In this document: piece after piece, positions 54,861 through 63,002 of the stretch | Layout: each line of letters begins with the position of its first letter | Position numbering within the stretch: the first letter of the stretch is position 1 | Source of the DNA: Collinsella ihumii | Lineage (GTDB): Bacteria; Actinomycetota; Coriobacteriia; Coriobacteriales; Coriobacteriaceae | Direction of reading: 5' to 3' | DNA length: 64,000 bases | NCBI RefSeq assembly: GCF_900046475.1 | Contig: NZ_FCOU01000010.1 | Location: forward strand, 62,001-126,000 | Translations under genes and position numbers: made by a program | The notes under the pieces: model-generated | The model's input: only the letters and a program-made list of their open reading frames with translations | What the model was told of the DNA's origin: nothing | Database searches by the model: none

Positions 54861-55298
54861 TCACATCCCCAGAAGCAGCGAGGCGGCGACGCAGATCGCC
54901 GCCGTGACGGAATAGAACCCCGCGACCGACCAGCTCAGGTACGCGTCCCTGCGCCTCGTGCCGTCGACGACGCTGGGCGCGGGCGGCAGCATGTCCGTCG
55001 GGTAATTGCCCGCACGGTCCTCGTCGATGATCCTGTAGAGGACCCGGTAGCGCCGCTCCAGCTGGAGGTAGCCGCTGTCGAACGCCGAGAACGCGGCCGC
55101 CATCGCGGCGACGACGGCTGGGCACGCCCAAGGGAGGTCCGGGCCCTCCTGGTGGAAGAGGGCGAGCACCGCGGCGGCGAGGGCGCAGAACGCCGCCTTG
55201 GCGGCGCAGGAGCAGTTCGCCATCCTGGCTATATTCGATTGGGCGAAACCGAGGTACGCGGCCTTGTCGCGGAGCTTCCAGCCGATCCTGCGCCCCAC
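54861..55298 (-). CDS. SLATT-like transmembrane effector candidate
   Basis: 145-aa membrane protein. An amphipathic start (GWKLRDKAAYLGFAQSNIAR) precedes hydrophobic segments at about 31-48 and 56-73, then a charged helix (YLQLERRYRVLYRIIDEDRA) and a last hydrophobic segment at 120-143. This layout matches SLATT/DUF4231-type proteins, predicted by Burroughs and Aravind to be pore-forming effectors in nucleotide-signalling conflict systems. The GTG at 55298 follows AGGAGGTG; it lies 2 nt after capF and 7 nt before the TIR gene. Assignment is by architecture, so family membership needs profile confirmation. Confidence 0.7.
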   Translation of the reverse strand: MGRRIGWKLRDKAAYLGFAQSNIARMANCSCAAKAAFCALAAAVLALFHQEGPDLPWACPAVVAAMAAAFSAFDSGYLQLERRYRVLYRIIDEDRAGNYPTDMLPPAPSVVDGTRRRDAYLSWSVAGFYSVTAAICVAASLLLGM

Positions 55299-55300
55299 GG

Positions 55301-56491
55301 CTACACCTCCTCGTAGAACGTGTCGGGCCTCTCCGGGTCGAACGGCTCGCTCGCCCACATGACGGTGACGAGGTCGTCGGTCTCCGAGAGATTGGTTATC
55401 GAGTGGGTCATCCCCGGCGCCATCTCCACGACGACGGGCTCGGAGCCCGAGACGCGGTACTCGTCGACGGGGAACGGGCGCCCGTCGGGTCCGAGACCCA
55501 CCCGGCGAAGCCGGATGAGCGCGTCGCCGGAGACGACGAGGAACTTCTCCCACTTCCGGTGGTGCCAGTGGTTGCCCTTTGTGACGCCCGGCCCCGAGAC
55601 GTTCACGGAGACCTGGCCGCGCTCCGGCGTGCGCAGGAACTCGGTGAACGAGCCGCGCTCGTCGCGGTTGGCGCGGAGAGGGTACGCGAGGGAGCCCTCC
55701 CCGTAGTAGCTCAGGAACGTCGCGTGGAGCCTCTTGCTGAACGACCCCTCCGCCTGGTCCGGCACGGAGAGGTCCGAGCGGGAGTCGCGGAAGCCCTCCA
55801 GCATCGAGACGATCTCCCCGAGCGTCGCCCGGTCCGTGGGGCCCGCCTGGCAGAGGCCGTCGGGCCCGGGCCGCACGTTGCCCAGCAGCAGCTCCAGCAT
55901 GCACGCTACGAGGTCGTCGATGTGCAGCAGCTCGAGCTCGACCGAGGGGTCGGAGACATGGAACTCCCGGCCGTTGGCGATGGCGTCGCAGAACGTGGCG
56001 ACCGCCGAGTTGTACCTGGGGCGGCACCACTTGCCGTAGAGGTTGGGGAACCGGTAGATGTACACGGGGGCGCCGGTGCGCTCGGAGTAGTCCCGGAGCA
56101 GCCTCTCCCCCGCGAGCTTGGACTCGCCGTAGGCCGACCCGGCGTAGCGCCCCTCGAGGGAGGCCTGCACGGAGCTCGAGAGCATGACCGGGCAGCGGTT
56201 TCCGTGGTGCTCGAGCAGGCCCAGCAGCTCCGAGGCGAACCCGCGGTTGCCGCTCATGAAGTCGGCGGGGTCCTCCGGCCGGTTCACGCCGGCGAGGTTG
56301 TACACGAAGTCCGCCTCGGAGCAGTACAGAGAGAGCTCCTCGCGCGTCCCGTCGACGTCGTACTCGCACACGGTGAGCGGCAGGAGGCCCCGGTAGCGCT
56401 CGCGGCGGTCCTTCCCGTCGCGGATGGTCTTCAGGGACTCGCAGAGGTTGCGCCCGACGAAGCCCTTGGCGCCGGTGACGAGGACCTTCAT
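55301..56491 (-). CDS. capF: UDP-2-acetamido-2,6-dideoxy-hexos-4-ulose reductase/epimerase (CapF-like)
   Basis: Second step of UDP-L-FucNAc synthesis. 396 aa. The N-terminal SDR domain has KVLVTGAKGFVGRNLCESLK, FVYNLAGVNRPEDPADFMSG, SSVQASLEGRYAGSAYGESK (catalytic Ser/Tyr/Lys region) and YRFPNLYGKWCRPRYNSAVA. The C-terminal cupin has GVTKGNHWHHRKWEKFLVVS with the metal histidines. That SDR-plus-cupin fusion is diagnostic of CapF. Overlaps capE (TGATG). Confidence 0.93.
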   Translation of the reverse strand: MKVLVTGAKGFVGRNLCESLKTIRDGKDRRERYRGLLPLTVCEYDVDGTREELSLYCSEADFVYNLAGVNRPEDPADFMSGNRGFASELLGLLEHHGNRCPVMLSSSVQASLEGRYAGSAYGESKLAGERLLRDYSERTGAPVYIYRFPNLYGKWCRPRYNSAVATFCDAIANGREFHVSDPSVELELLHIDDLVACMLELLLGNVRPGPDGLCQAGPTDRATLGEIVSMLEGFRDSRSDLSVPDQAEGSFSKRLHATFLSYYGEGSLAYPLRANRDERGSFTEFLRTPERGQVSVNVSGPGVTKGNHWHHRKWEKFLVVSGDALIRLRRVGLGPDGRPFPVDEYRVSGSEPVVVEMAPGMTHSITNLSETDDLVTVMWASEPFDPERPDTFYEEV

Positions 56492-57537
56492 CACTGCACC
56501 GCCTCGCCCTCGCGGCCCTCGAGGGCCAGCTGGACGTACTCGGCGGTCCTGATCTTCTCGACGGTCCCCGCCACATCGAGCCTTCGGGTGTTGTGGCTCG
56601 TATAGGAGTCGTCGGCCTGCGTCCGCACGGAGCCCACAGTGAACCTGTCGTAGTTGAGGTCGCGCGTGTCCGCCGACACGCGGAAGTACTCCCCCATGTC
56701 CTCGGCGCGCAGCATCTCCTCGCGCGTCATGAGGGTCTCGAAGAGCTTCTCGCCGTGGCGCGTCCCGATGACGCGGGTGCCCGTGCGCCCGAAGAGCTCC
56801 TGCACCGCCTCGGCGAGGTCGCCGACGGTGGCGGCGGGCGCCTTCTGGATGAACAGGTCGCCGGGGTTCGCGTGCTCGAAGGCGAACCGCACGAGGTCGA
56901 CCGCCTCGTCGAGGTTCATGAGGAAGCGGGTCATGGCGGGGTCGGTCACCGTGACGGGCTCGTCGGCCTTGATCTGCTTGATGAAGAGGGGTATGACCGA
57001 GCCACGGGAGCACATGACGTTGCCGTACCTCGTACAGCAGATGGTGGTACGGCCGGCGCCGTTGCGGGCGTTGGCGTAGATGATGGACTCCATCATGGCT
57101 TTGGACTTGCCCATAGCGTTGATAGGGTAGGCGGCCTTGTCGGTGGACAGGCACACCACGCGCTCCACGCCCGCGTCGATGGCGGCGTGCAGGACGTTGT
57201 CCGTGCCGATGACGTTGGTCCTCACCGCTTCCATCGGGAAGAACTCGCAGGAGGGTACCTGCTTCAGGGCAGCCGCGTGGAACACGTAGTCCACCCCGCG
57301 CATGGCGTCCGCCACGCTCCTGGGGTCGCGCACGTCACCGATGAAGAAGCGCACCTTGCCGGCGTGCTCGGGCGAGCGCTCCTGCAACCTGTGCCGCATG
57401 TCGTCCTGCTTCTTCTCGTCGCGGCTGAAGACGCGGATCTCGCCGACGTCGCTCTCCAGGAAGTGCTTGAGCACGGTGTTGCCGAAGCTGCCCGTGCCGC
57501 CGGTAATCATGAGTGTCCTGCCCTCGAAGGCGCTCAT
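56491..57537 (-). CDS. capE: UDP-GlcNAc 4,6-dehydratase/5-epimerase (CapE-like)
   Basis: First step of UDP-L-FucNAc synthesis. 348-aa extended SDR: TLMITGGTGSFGNTVLKHFL (NAD site), KKQDDMRHRLQ, VFHAAALKQVPSCEFFPMEA, CLSTDKAAYPINAMGKSKAM (catalytic Met/Lys variant of SDR, as in CapE/WbjB), and TRYGNVMCSRGSVIPLF. The ATG at 57537 follows GGAAGGGAAG and overlaps the tagA-like stop. Confidence 0.93.
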   Translation of the reverse strand: MSAFEGRTLMITGGTGSFGNTVLKHFLESDVGEIRVFSRDEKKQDDMRHRLQERSPEHAGKVRFFIGDVRDPRSVADAMRGVDYVFHAAALKQVPSCEFFPMEAVRTNVIGTDNVLHAAIDAGVERVVCLSTDKAAYPINAMGKSKAMMESIIYANARNGAGRTTICCTRYGNVMCSRGSVIPLFIKQIKADEPVTVTDPAMTRFLMNLDEAVDLVRFAFEHANPGDLFIQKAPAATVGDLAEAVQELFGRTGTRVIGTRHGEKLFETLMTREEMLRAEDMGEYFRVSADTRDLNYDRFTVGSVRTQADDSYTSHNTRRLDVAGTVEKIRTAEYVQLALEGREGEAVQ

Positions 57538-58310
57538 CTGCTTCCCTTCCTTCGCTTCGCGCCCGTGAGCTGGTACGCGATGAACTTCGTGTTGGTCACT
57601 GCATATCGCTTGAAGAGCCTTCTCGGCTCCTGGACGAGGCGGTAGAGCCATTCGAACCCAATGTCCTGCATCCAGCGCGGCGCCTCCGGGACGCGACCCG
57701 CGAGCACGTTGAAAGCGCCGCCCACCCCGACCATGAGGGCGGGCACCCGTCCTCTGAGCTCATGGCAGAGCACCTCCTGGCGCGGAGCGCCCAGGGCGAC
57801 CCATAGGAAGTCGGCCCCGGACTCCGCGACCCGCCCGCACAGGGCGTCCTTCTCCCCTTCGGCGAGCGGCCGGAAGACCGACGGCTCCATGCCTACAATC
57901 GCAAGACCCGGATAGGCGCCCTCCAGCGAGAAGCGCAGCGCGTCCAGCGTCTGCTGCCGGTCCCCGTAGAAGTAGTGGCCCCATCCGCGCGACGGCGACA
58001 TGGCGAAGATCTCGCGCATGAGGTCCGGGCCGGTGACCCTGTCCATGGACGGGACCTCCCTGCGCCCCACCACAGACAGGGGCTTCCCGTCGGGCAGCGA
58101 CATGACCGAGCCTGCCTGGACCTCCCAGTAGACGGGGTCGTCGTGCGCCATGACGCAGGTGTGGGCGTTCGAGACGCAGACGTAGGAGCCCTTGATGGCG
58201 GGCAGGTTCCGATCAATGAAAGAAAGGCAGTCGTTCATATTGGTCGCCGTGATGGGAACGCCGATGACGTCCACGCGTCGGGGCTGCTTACATGCAGGAA
58301 TTCGACCCAT
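57534..58310 (-). CDS. WecG/TagA/CpsF-family glycosyltransferase
   Basis: 258-aa GT26 enzyme that typically adds the second sugar (often ManNAc-type) to the lipid-linked first sugar at the inner membrane face. Motifs: VDVIGVPITATNMNDCLSFI, YVCVSNAHTCVMAHDDPVYW, SLPDGKPLSVVGRREVPSMD, RVTGPDLM and FLWVALGAPRQEVLCHEL. It lies between the initiating transferase and capE, a standard position. Starts at ATG 58310. Confidence 0.93.
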   Translation of the reverse strand: MGRIPACKQPRRVDVIGVPITATNMNDCLSFIDRNLPAIKGSYVCVSNAHTCVMAHDDPVYWEVQAGSVMSLPDGKPLSVVGRREVPSMDRVTGPDLMREIFAMSPSRGWGHYFYGDRQQTLDALRFSLEGAYPGLAIVGMEPSVFRPLAEGEKDALCGRVAESGADFLWVALGAPRQEVLCHELRGRVPALMVGVGGAFNVLAGRVPEAPRWMQDIGFEWLYRLVQEPRRLFKRYAVTNTKFIAYQLTGAKRRKGSR

Positions 58311-58313
58311 CGA

Positions 58314-59108
58314 TCAATGCGCCCCCTTCCCAGTGCACACCACTGCTATCGTCTGGAGGATGAGGACGAGGTCAGTCTTGACTCCGCGTCTCGCGATGTA
58401 GCCGAGGTCGAGCCTCACCATGTCGTCGAAATCGAGGTTGGAGCGCCCTCCCACCTGCCAGGGGCCGGTGAGGCCGGGCTTCACGGCGAGGCGCTGCATG
58501 GCCCACTCGTCGTACTGCTCCACCTCGCGGGGCAGCGGCGGCCTCGGGCCCACCACCGACATCTGGCCCAGCAGGACGTTGGCGAACTGCGGGAACTCGT
58601 CGATGGAGTGCCTCCTTATGAAGTGGCCGATCCTCGTGACCCTGGGGTCGTCTGCCATCTTGAACATGGGGCCCTCGACCTCGTTCTTGTCGAGCAGGGA
58701 CTCCAGCTGCCTGTCGGCGTCCTTCACCATGCTCCTGAACTTCCACATGGTGAACTCCCTCGGCTTCCCGTTCGGCCCGATGCGCCCCACGCGCTTCTGG
58801 CCGTACAGCGGCCAGCCCGGCGAATCCAGGCGGATGGCGACGCAGAGGATTATCGAAGGGACCAGAGCGACCAGGATCACGGCCAGGCTGAAGACGATGT
58901 CGAACGCGCGCTTCACAACCCGGTACCCGAGCCTGGAGCGGTCCCAGGCCTCGGCGCTCCTCATGAGCGAGTAGCGCTTGCCCTTGCGGGCGTCCTTCCT
59001 CGCGCGCTCGCGCGTACCGGAAACCGGCACCCGCACCTCAGCTGGAACCACAAGGCTGCCCTCGCCTCGCGCCTCCCCTATTCGATTCTCATCAGTTAGA
59101 TCCGACAC
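58314..59108 (-). CDS. Initiating sugar-1-phosphate transferase (polyprenol-phosphate type)
   Basis: Transfers the first sugar-1-phosphate to the lipid carrier. 264 aa. After a charged 60-residue N-terminus there is one membrane segment (RAFDIVFSLAVILVALVPSI) and the bacterial sugar transferase domain: PGWPLYGQKRVGRIGPNGKP, FTMWKFRSMVKDADRQLESL, RVTRIGHFIRRHSIDEFPQF, ANVLLGQMSVVGPRPPLP. It is the short, PglC-like core without the WbaP N-terminal domain. The start codon is GTG at 59108 with a weak ribosome-binding site; the next in-frame ATG is 58964. Confidence 0.9.
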   Translation of the reverse strand: MSDLTDENRIGEARGEGSLVVPAEVRVPVSGTRERARKDARKGKRYSLMRSAEAWDRSRLGYRVVKRAFDIVFSLAVILVALVPSIILCVAIRLDSPGWPLYGQKRVGRIGPNGKPREFTMWKFRSMVKDADRQLESLLDKNEVEGPMFKMADDPRVTRIGHFIRRHSIDEFPQFANVLLGQMSVVGPRPPLPREVEQYDEWAMQRLAVKPGLTGPWQVGGRSNLDFDDMVRLDLGYIARRGVKTDLVLILQTIAVVCTGKGAH

Positions 59109-59135
59109 ACTCGACCCAACGTGGATACACGACCG

Positions 59136-59657
59136 TCAGCGCTTGCTCACGATCTCCAACCCGACCCGAATCCTCTTCACCCGGCCGAGCATCGGCACTT
59201 CCAGATCTGCCTCGCGCTTGTGGCGGTCGATCTTCTTGATCTCGAACTCGTGGCCCTTCAGGGGCCCGCGCAACACGATGACCCGGTCGCCCTCGATGAC
59301 GCCCGAGCTCATCCTCACCACGTGCTCGTCGAGGTCCGCGTAGCGCGTGAGCCACGCGACCTCGTCGGCAGAAAGCGGCATGAACTTCTCCCCTTCCGCA
59401 CCCAGCAGGCGGGCGAACACCGGTGCCGCGCGCAGCCGCTCGAGCACCGTCTCCGGGCAGCGCGTCTGCACGAACACGTAGCCCGGCAGAAGTCTGAGGC
59501 TCACGGTCCGCCACTCGCCACGCTGCGCCCGCAGCGCCTCGTAGGACGGCGTGAAGACGTCCTCGGCGGCGTCGCCGAGCGCGCGCTCGAGCAGTCGGCA
59601 CATCCGGTCCTCGGTGCCGGAGCGCACCTGGACCACGTAGAGCTTCGCTTGCGCCAT
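59136..59657 (-). CDS. NusG-like specialised antitermination factor (LoaP/UpxY type), second copy
   Basis: 173 aa with an N-terminal NGN domain (KLYVVQVRSGTEDRMCRLLE, LLPGYVFVQTRCPETVLERL) and a C-terminal KOW domain (RVIVLRGPLKGHEFEIKKID, RHKREADLEV). NusG paralogs at the head of glycan operons help RNA polymerase read through the long operon. It is followed by the initiating transferase and preceded by another NusG-like gene. The ATG at 59657 follows GGGGGTCCT. Confidence 0.88.
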   Translation of the reverse strand: MAQAKLYVVQVRSGTEDRMCRLLERALGDAAEDVFTPSYEALRAQRGEWRTVSLRLLPGYVFVQTRCPETVLERLRAAPVFARLLGAEGEKFMPLSADEVAWLTRYADLDEHVVRMSSGVIEGDRVIVLRGPLKGHEFEIKKIDRHKREADLEVPMLGRVKRIRVGLEIVSKR

Positions 59658-59863
59658 AGGACCCCCTGGGTTCGTATGGCCGGGCCGCCCCGCACCGACT
59701 GCACGGCACATGGGAAGATATTCATGCCCTCGCTGGATCCGCCAACGCGATACGCGACGATTGCCGGCCGGAAGGATTGTTCTTATGCAGGGCAGCTCCC
59801 TGCGCGCGCCCCGCGGGCTATGTCCCCGTGGGGCGCGCGAAAGAAGCTGCAAGCTCGGAGCCG

Positions 59864-60463
59864 CTAGGTCTTGATGGGCACATCTATGGCCATCAACTCC
59901 GAGAAGCCCCCGAGGGCGCTATCGCCCACGTCCACCATGCAGCGCCTGCGGTGACGGTCCACGTCGCGCACGTGCGCCTCCTGGCCCATAAGCGGGCCTT
60001 CGGTCACGTGCAGGATGCCGTCCTCGATCACCGCGGTGGAGCCCCGCAGCACGTGGCGCTCGTCCATGCTGTGCGCGAACCACGTCTGGGCCGCGGGCGA
60101 CAGCGGCATCCAGGCGCGGCCGTCCGCTCCGCAGAGCTCGGCGTGGGTGTTGGTGCCTGCAAGCTGCTTGTACAGCGCCGCCGGGTCCGCGGTCACCGCA
60201 AAGGCGTAGCCCCGGTACGCGGGGATCGTCTGCAGCGACCATGCTCCCCCGCGCTTGAACCAGCGCTCTTTCTTAATACAGAAGCAGTCGGTCAGGATGT
60301 CGCGCGGCGTAAGGCGCAGCAGCTTCTCGCACGTGGCGTCCTCCGCGCCCTCACGGACCCTGAGGAGGTACCAGCGCTCACTGCCGCGCGGTACGCGGCG
60401 CCCGCACGGGAGGCCCATGGCCATGCGCGACGCGCGCTTGACCTGCGTCTGTGCGACGACCAT
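59864..60463 (-). CDS. NusG-like factor (LoaP/UpxY type), first gene of the glycan operon
   Basis: 199 aa. NGN domain: SERWYLLRVREGAEDATCEK, ALKQ-like inserts, IPAYRGYAFAVTADPAALYK. KOW: TAVIEDGILHVTEGPLMGQE, AHVRDVDRHRRRCMVDVGD. More diverged than the second copy, with a basic N-terminal extension (VVAQTQVKRASRMAMGLPCG). The ATG at 60463 lies 5 nt after GGGAGGG. The promoter and two palindromic sites lie in the 170 bp upstream. Two such paralogs in a row are unusual. Confidence 0.82.
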   Translation of the reverse strand: MVVAQTQVKRASRMAMGLPCGRRVPRGSERWYLLRVREGAEDATCEKLLRLTPRDILTDCFCIKKERWFKRGGAWSLQTIPAYRGYAFAVTADPAALYKQLAGTNTHAELCGADGRAWMPLSPAAQTWFAHSMDERHVLRGSTAVIEDGILHVTEGPLMGQEAHVRDVDRHRRRCMVDVGDSALGGFSELMAIDVPIKT

Positions 60464-60505
60464 TCCGACCCTCCCTTGTCCGTGTCCGCCTGCGCGCAAA
60501 GCGCA

Positions 60506-60521
60506 AAAAGGTACACCTTTT
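60506..60521 (-). promoter_or_regulatory. Palindromic operator, proximal copy
   Basis: AAAAGGTACACCTTTT: 7-bp arms AAAAGGT and ACCTTTT around two bases. It lies 43 bp before the first NusG-like gene, within the transcribed leader. Confidence 0.6.
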
Positions 60522-60603
60522 GAGGAGGGTCGAATTAACAAACGCTAAGGTCAGCGCCGCTATGTGAAACTGCGGTTTCTTTACACGCCGCCCCTCAACG
60601 ATG

Positions 60604-60634
60604 TGTATAATTGGGTCGAACGTAAGTGTTTCAA
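60604..60634 (-). promoter_or_regulatory. Putative promoter of the glycan operon
   Basis: Read on the minus strand: TTGAAA, 18-19 bp, TTATACA. It gives a leader of roughly 130 nt before the first gene. The -35 touches the distal palindrome. Confidence 0.5.
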
Positions 60635-60648
60635 AAGGTATACATTTT
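60633..60648 (-). promoter_or_regulatory. Palindromic operator, distal copy
   Basis: AAAAGGTATACATTTT, one mismatch from a perfect AAAAGGT-N2-ACCTTTT dyad. It adjoins the -35 element; with the site at 60506 the pair flanks the promoter, allowing looping or double blocking by one regulator. Confidence 0.6.
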
Positions 60649-60944
60649 GACGAAGGTCATACCCTTGCTGACCTGCGGAGTATGGCTTAAGGCAGCGTGC
60701 CCGCTCGCCCCGAAGGCTCGTTACGATCCCTTACCAACACTTCGCAGACTGCGCACAAATGGGGTCTAAGGCAACACGAATGGCTGCGCGTCTCGTGTTT
60801 TACTGGCACCCGCACCGACAGCATCCCATGCCCGGCGTAACACGGCCGAGCCTCACCGGGTCCAAGCTTGCACCTTTGCTTCCTGGCAGATCGGCTCATC
60901 GCAGACCGAACTGATCGTGTGTACCCTATCGCCCGACATCGAGA
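60649..60944. other. Gene-free stretch upstream of the glycan promoter
   Basis: No gene, repeat or structure recognised in about 300 bp. Confidence 0.4.
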
Positions 60945-61070
60945 TGAATAAACTCCCCTTGGACGTGGTACACTAGCAATGCATAAGCAAAGCCCGTCCT
61001 TTGTCAACGGGAGCGCGGGCGGCGCGGTGTTTTGACTGAGGAGCCTGACTGCAATCAGGCTCCTTTCGTG
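60945..61070 (+). ncRNA. Candidate small RNA, copy 2 (possible type I antitoxin)
   Basis: Shares about 105 bp with 29614-29740: TGAATAAACTC, GTGGTACACT (-10 region), ATGCATAAGCAAAGCCCGTC, GCGGGCGGCGCGGTGTTTTG and a terminator with a 10-bp stem (61039-61048 with 61055-61064) and TTTCG. It converges on the 42-aa peptide gene, whose stop codon is 8 bp past the stem, so the 3' ends of the two RNAs would overlap. Confidence 0.65.
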
Positions 61071-61071
61071 T

Positions 61072-61200
61072 CTACGCTACGTCATCCACATGCTGCTTAT
61101 CCTCCTCTTTGGACTTGAGGAACCTCCTGAGATCGAGAAGGCACCTCGCGATGCTCGCGATGTTTGCGAGAGCCGAGAGAACTTCAAGAACGTCGTTCAT
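61072..61200 (-). CDS. 42-aa hydrophobic peptide (possible type I toxin)
   Basis: Encodes MNDVLEVLSALANIASIARC, then LLDLRRFLKSKEEDKQHVDD, VA. A hydrophobic helix is followed by a basic patch and a charged tail, the layout of Fst/Ldr-like membrane toxins. The ATG at 61200 lies 8 nt after AAAGGGG, a good ribosome-binding site, which supports real translation. The convergent small RNA overlaps its 3' region. No homolog recognised by eye; the toxin role is inference. Confidence 0.55.
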   Translation of the reverse strand: MNDVLEVLSALANIASIARCLLDLRRFLKSKEEDKQHVDDVA

Positions 61201-61404
61201 AGGCGTCGCCCCTTTCAAAGAGATCGGAGCACCGCCCGCAGCGGACTTTGCTGATGCAAGCTTCAGTATAGCAAAATGTATTATATTTTGTGCTGTCTTT
61301 TAGTTGTTAGATATGAGTAAGATATTGCAGGAAATCTGTTGGGAAGTGTTTGGGGCCGTGCCGATACCGGCAGCCTTTCATGCAGGCGGCTGATGCTGCC
61401 GCCC

Positions 61405-61788
61405 CTACTCCTCCCCTGACACGCGGCGGCGCAGCATCTTCGTCTGCGCGCGTTGGCGCTTATCGGCCAGACGACGGCGCTTGGCCGCGGCGGGCACCTT
61501 CGTCTTCTTGCGGCGCTTGGGCGGACGGGCCCGCTGCTCGAACTGCTCACGCAGCTTGGCAATGCACTTCGCCCGGTTCTGGAACTGGCTTCTGCTCTCG
61601 CGCGACGTGACGGTGATACCCGTGGGAACGTGGCGCATACGCACAGCTGAATCCGACGTGTTCACGCCCTGCCCGCCCGGCCCATGAGCATGAAACACCT
61701 GCACCTCGCAGTCCCGCGCGATCTCATCGGCCGACATGGCCGCAAACGCCGCGAAGTCCTTATACGTCAGCTTCTGCCCCTCGTCCAT
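61405..61788 (-). CDS. GGQ-domain release-factor-like protein (ArfB/RF-1 domain)
   Basis: 127 aa with the class I release-factor peptidyl-hydrolysis motif HAHGPGGQGVNTSDSAVRMR and a basic C-terminal tail (RPPKRRKKTKVPAAAKRRRL), as in ArfB/YaeJ proteins that free stalled ribosomes without codon recognition. The N-terminal 35 residues (KLTYKDFAAFAAMSADEIAR) differ from ArfB. The ATG at 61788 follows GGAGGTGG. No RtcB gene, the usual partner of PrfH, is adjacent, so a general ribosome-rescue role is favoured. Confidence 0.85.
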   Translation of the reverse strand: MDEGQKLTYKDFAAFAAMSADEIARDCEVQVFHAHGPGGQGVNTSDSAVRMRHVPTGITVTSRESRSQFQNRAKCIAKLREQFEQRARPPKRRKKTKVPAAAKRRRLADKRQRAQTKMLRRRVSGEE

Positions 61789-62057
61789 CTCGCCACCTCC
61801 TATATATACGTAAAGAAGGCCCCCGACCAAGCCGAGAGCCCGCAGATCAATCAAATGCCCGCCGCAAATCTAAGGCAAGTCTCACGTGCGGCAGGTTGCC
61901 CCGAAAGAGGAGCGACGCGTGCCTAGGCACGCAAGTGTTTCGCCATGACAGACACTAGGCGGTTCCCAGATGCGTCGATGTACTGCGAAAGAGGAGGGAG
62001 CACGCCTCAGAACGTCGACCGACGATTGAACGCCAAAGCGGCGTGCCTGGGGACAGC

Positions 62058-62636
62058 CTAGGCGAAGGTGAGCTCGCCCGTCTCGCAGTCCATCCCGACC
62101 AGCTTGGCCAGGCTCTCCACGCGGTACCCGCGCTCGCGAAGCTTGTCGCCACCGCCCTGGAATCCCTTCTCGATAGCGATGCCGATGCCCTCGACCGTGG
62201 CCCCCGCGCTCTCGACGATGGCGATCAGGCCCTCGAGCGCGCAGCCGTTGGCCAGGAAATCGTCGATGATGAGCACGTGATCGCCCGGGGACAGAAAGCG
62301 CCGACCCACGATGACCGGGAACTCGCGCTTCTTGGTGAACGAGTAGATGGTCGTGGAGTACTGCTCGCCGTCCAGGTTGATAGACTGGGCCTTCTTAGCG
62401 AACACCACCGGCACGTTGCCGAAATGCTGCGCGGCGATGCAGGCGATGCCGATGCCGCTCGCCTCGATCGTCAGGATCTTGTTGATGGGAACACCCTCGA
62501 ACAGGCGGGCCCACTCGGCGCCCATGTGGTCGAACAGCTCGACGTCGCACTGATGGTTGAGAAACGCGTCCACCTTGAGTACGTCCCCCGCTTTCACGAT
62601 GCCGTCCTGGCGGATGCGATCCTCAAGCTCCTTCAT
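62058..62636 (-). CDS. xpt: Xanthine phosphoribosyltransferase
   Basis: Converts xanthine and PRPP to XMP, salvaging purines. 192 aa, Xpt length. Motifs: [40 protein letters not shown], and the PRPP loop [19 protein letters not shown]. The ATG at 62636 follows AGAGAGGGG. Xanthine is also the likely substrate class of the hydroxylase at 1-3 kb, but the genes are 60 kb apart. No purine riboswitch was recognised upstream. Confidence 0.94.
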   Translation of the reverse strand: MKELEDRIRQDGIVKAGDVLKVDAFLNHQCDVELFDHMGAEWARLFEGVPINKILTIEASGIGIACIAAQHFGNVPVVFAKKAQSINLDGEQYSTTIYSFTKKREFPVIVGRRFLSPGDHVLIIDDFLANGCALEGLIAIVESAGATVEGIGIAIEKGFQGGGDKLRERGYRVESLAKLVGMDCETGELTFA

Positions 62637-63002
62637 TGCAGCCCCTCTCTTATGCATGCGCGCGCCCGTGACGCGCATCCCCTGTGCCCCCATTGCGTTG
62701 TCTAGAGAAGCGCAGATCGATCGCTTTCGCGGCGCCCGGCACGGAGCCGCCGTCGTGTAAGGAATTGGTCAGCGCTTTCCTAGCAGAATATCACGTTCGC
62801 GTATAAGGCAGCGCGAAAGAGCCCGACCCGAGGCAATTTTGCGCAGGCATCTCGACTGTTTTGTCCGCTTCTTTATGGATGCTGCATGGTGGGTGCGTAA
62901 TGGTCCAGAAAAGGTTTGGCGATACCCGGTCTTGCCGGCCGCACCCCGCATCTGTTGCGCTACACTTTTCAAGTTCTACATCACCTTGTATGAGGGGGAA
63001 TC
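62637..63002. other. Divergent intergenic region between xpt and the phosphofructokinase gene
   Basis: 366 bp, no gene. It must hold both promoters. GGCCGCACC-type GC stretches and CGTATAAGGC (62799) are the only promoter-like pieces; no riboswitch fold was recognised. Confidence 0.4.

Noticed and set aside
62637..62800. Purine riboswitch upstream of xpt
   Set aside because: The conserved junction and loop sequences of the guanine/xanthine aptamers were not found.
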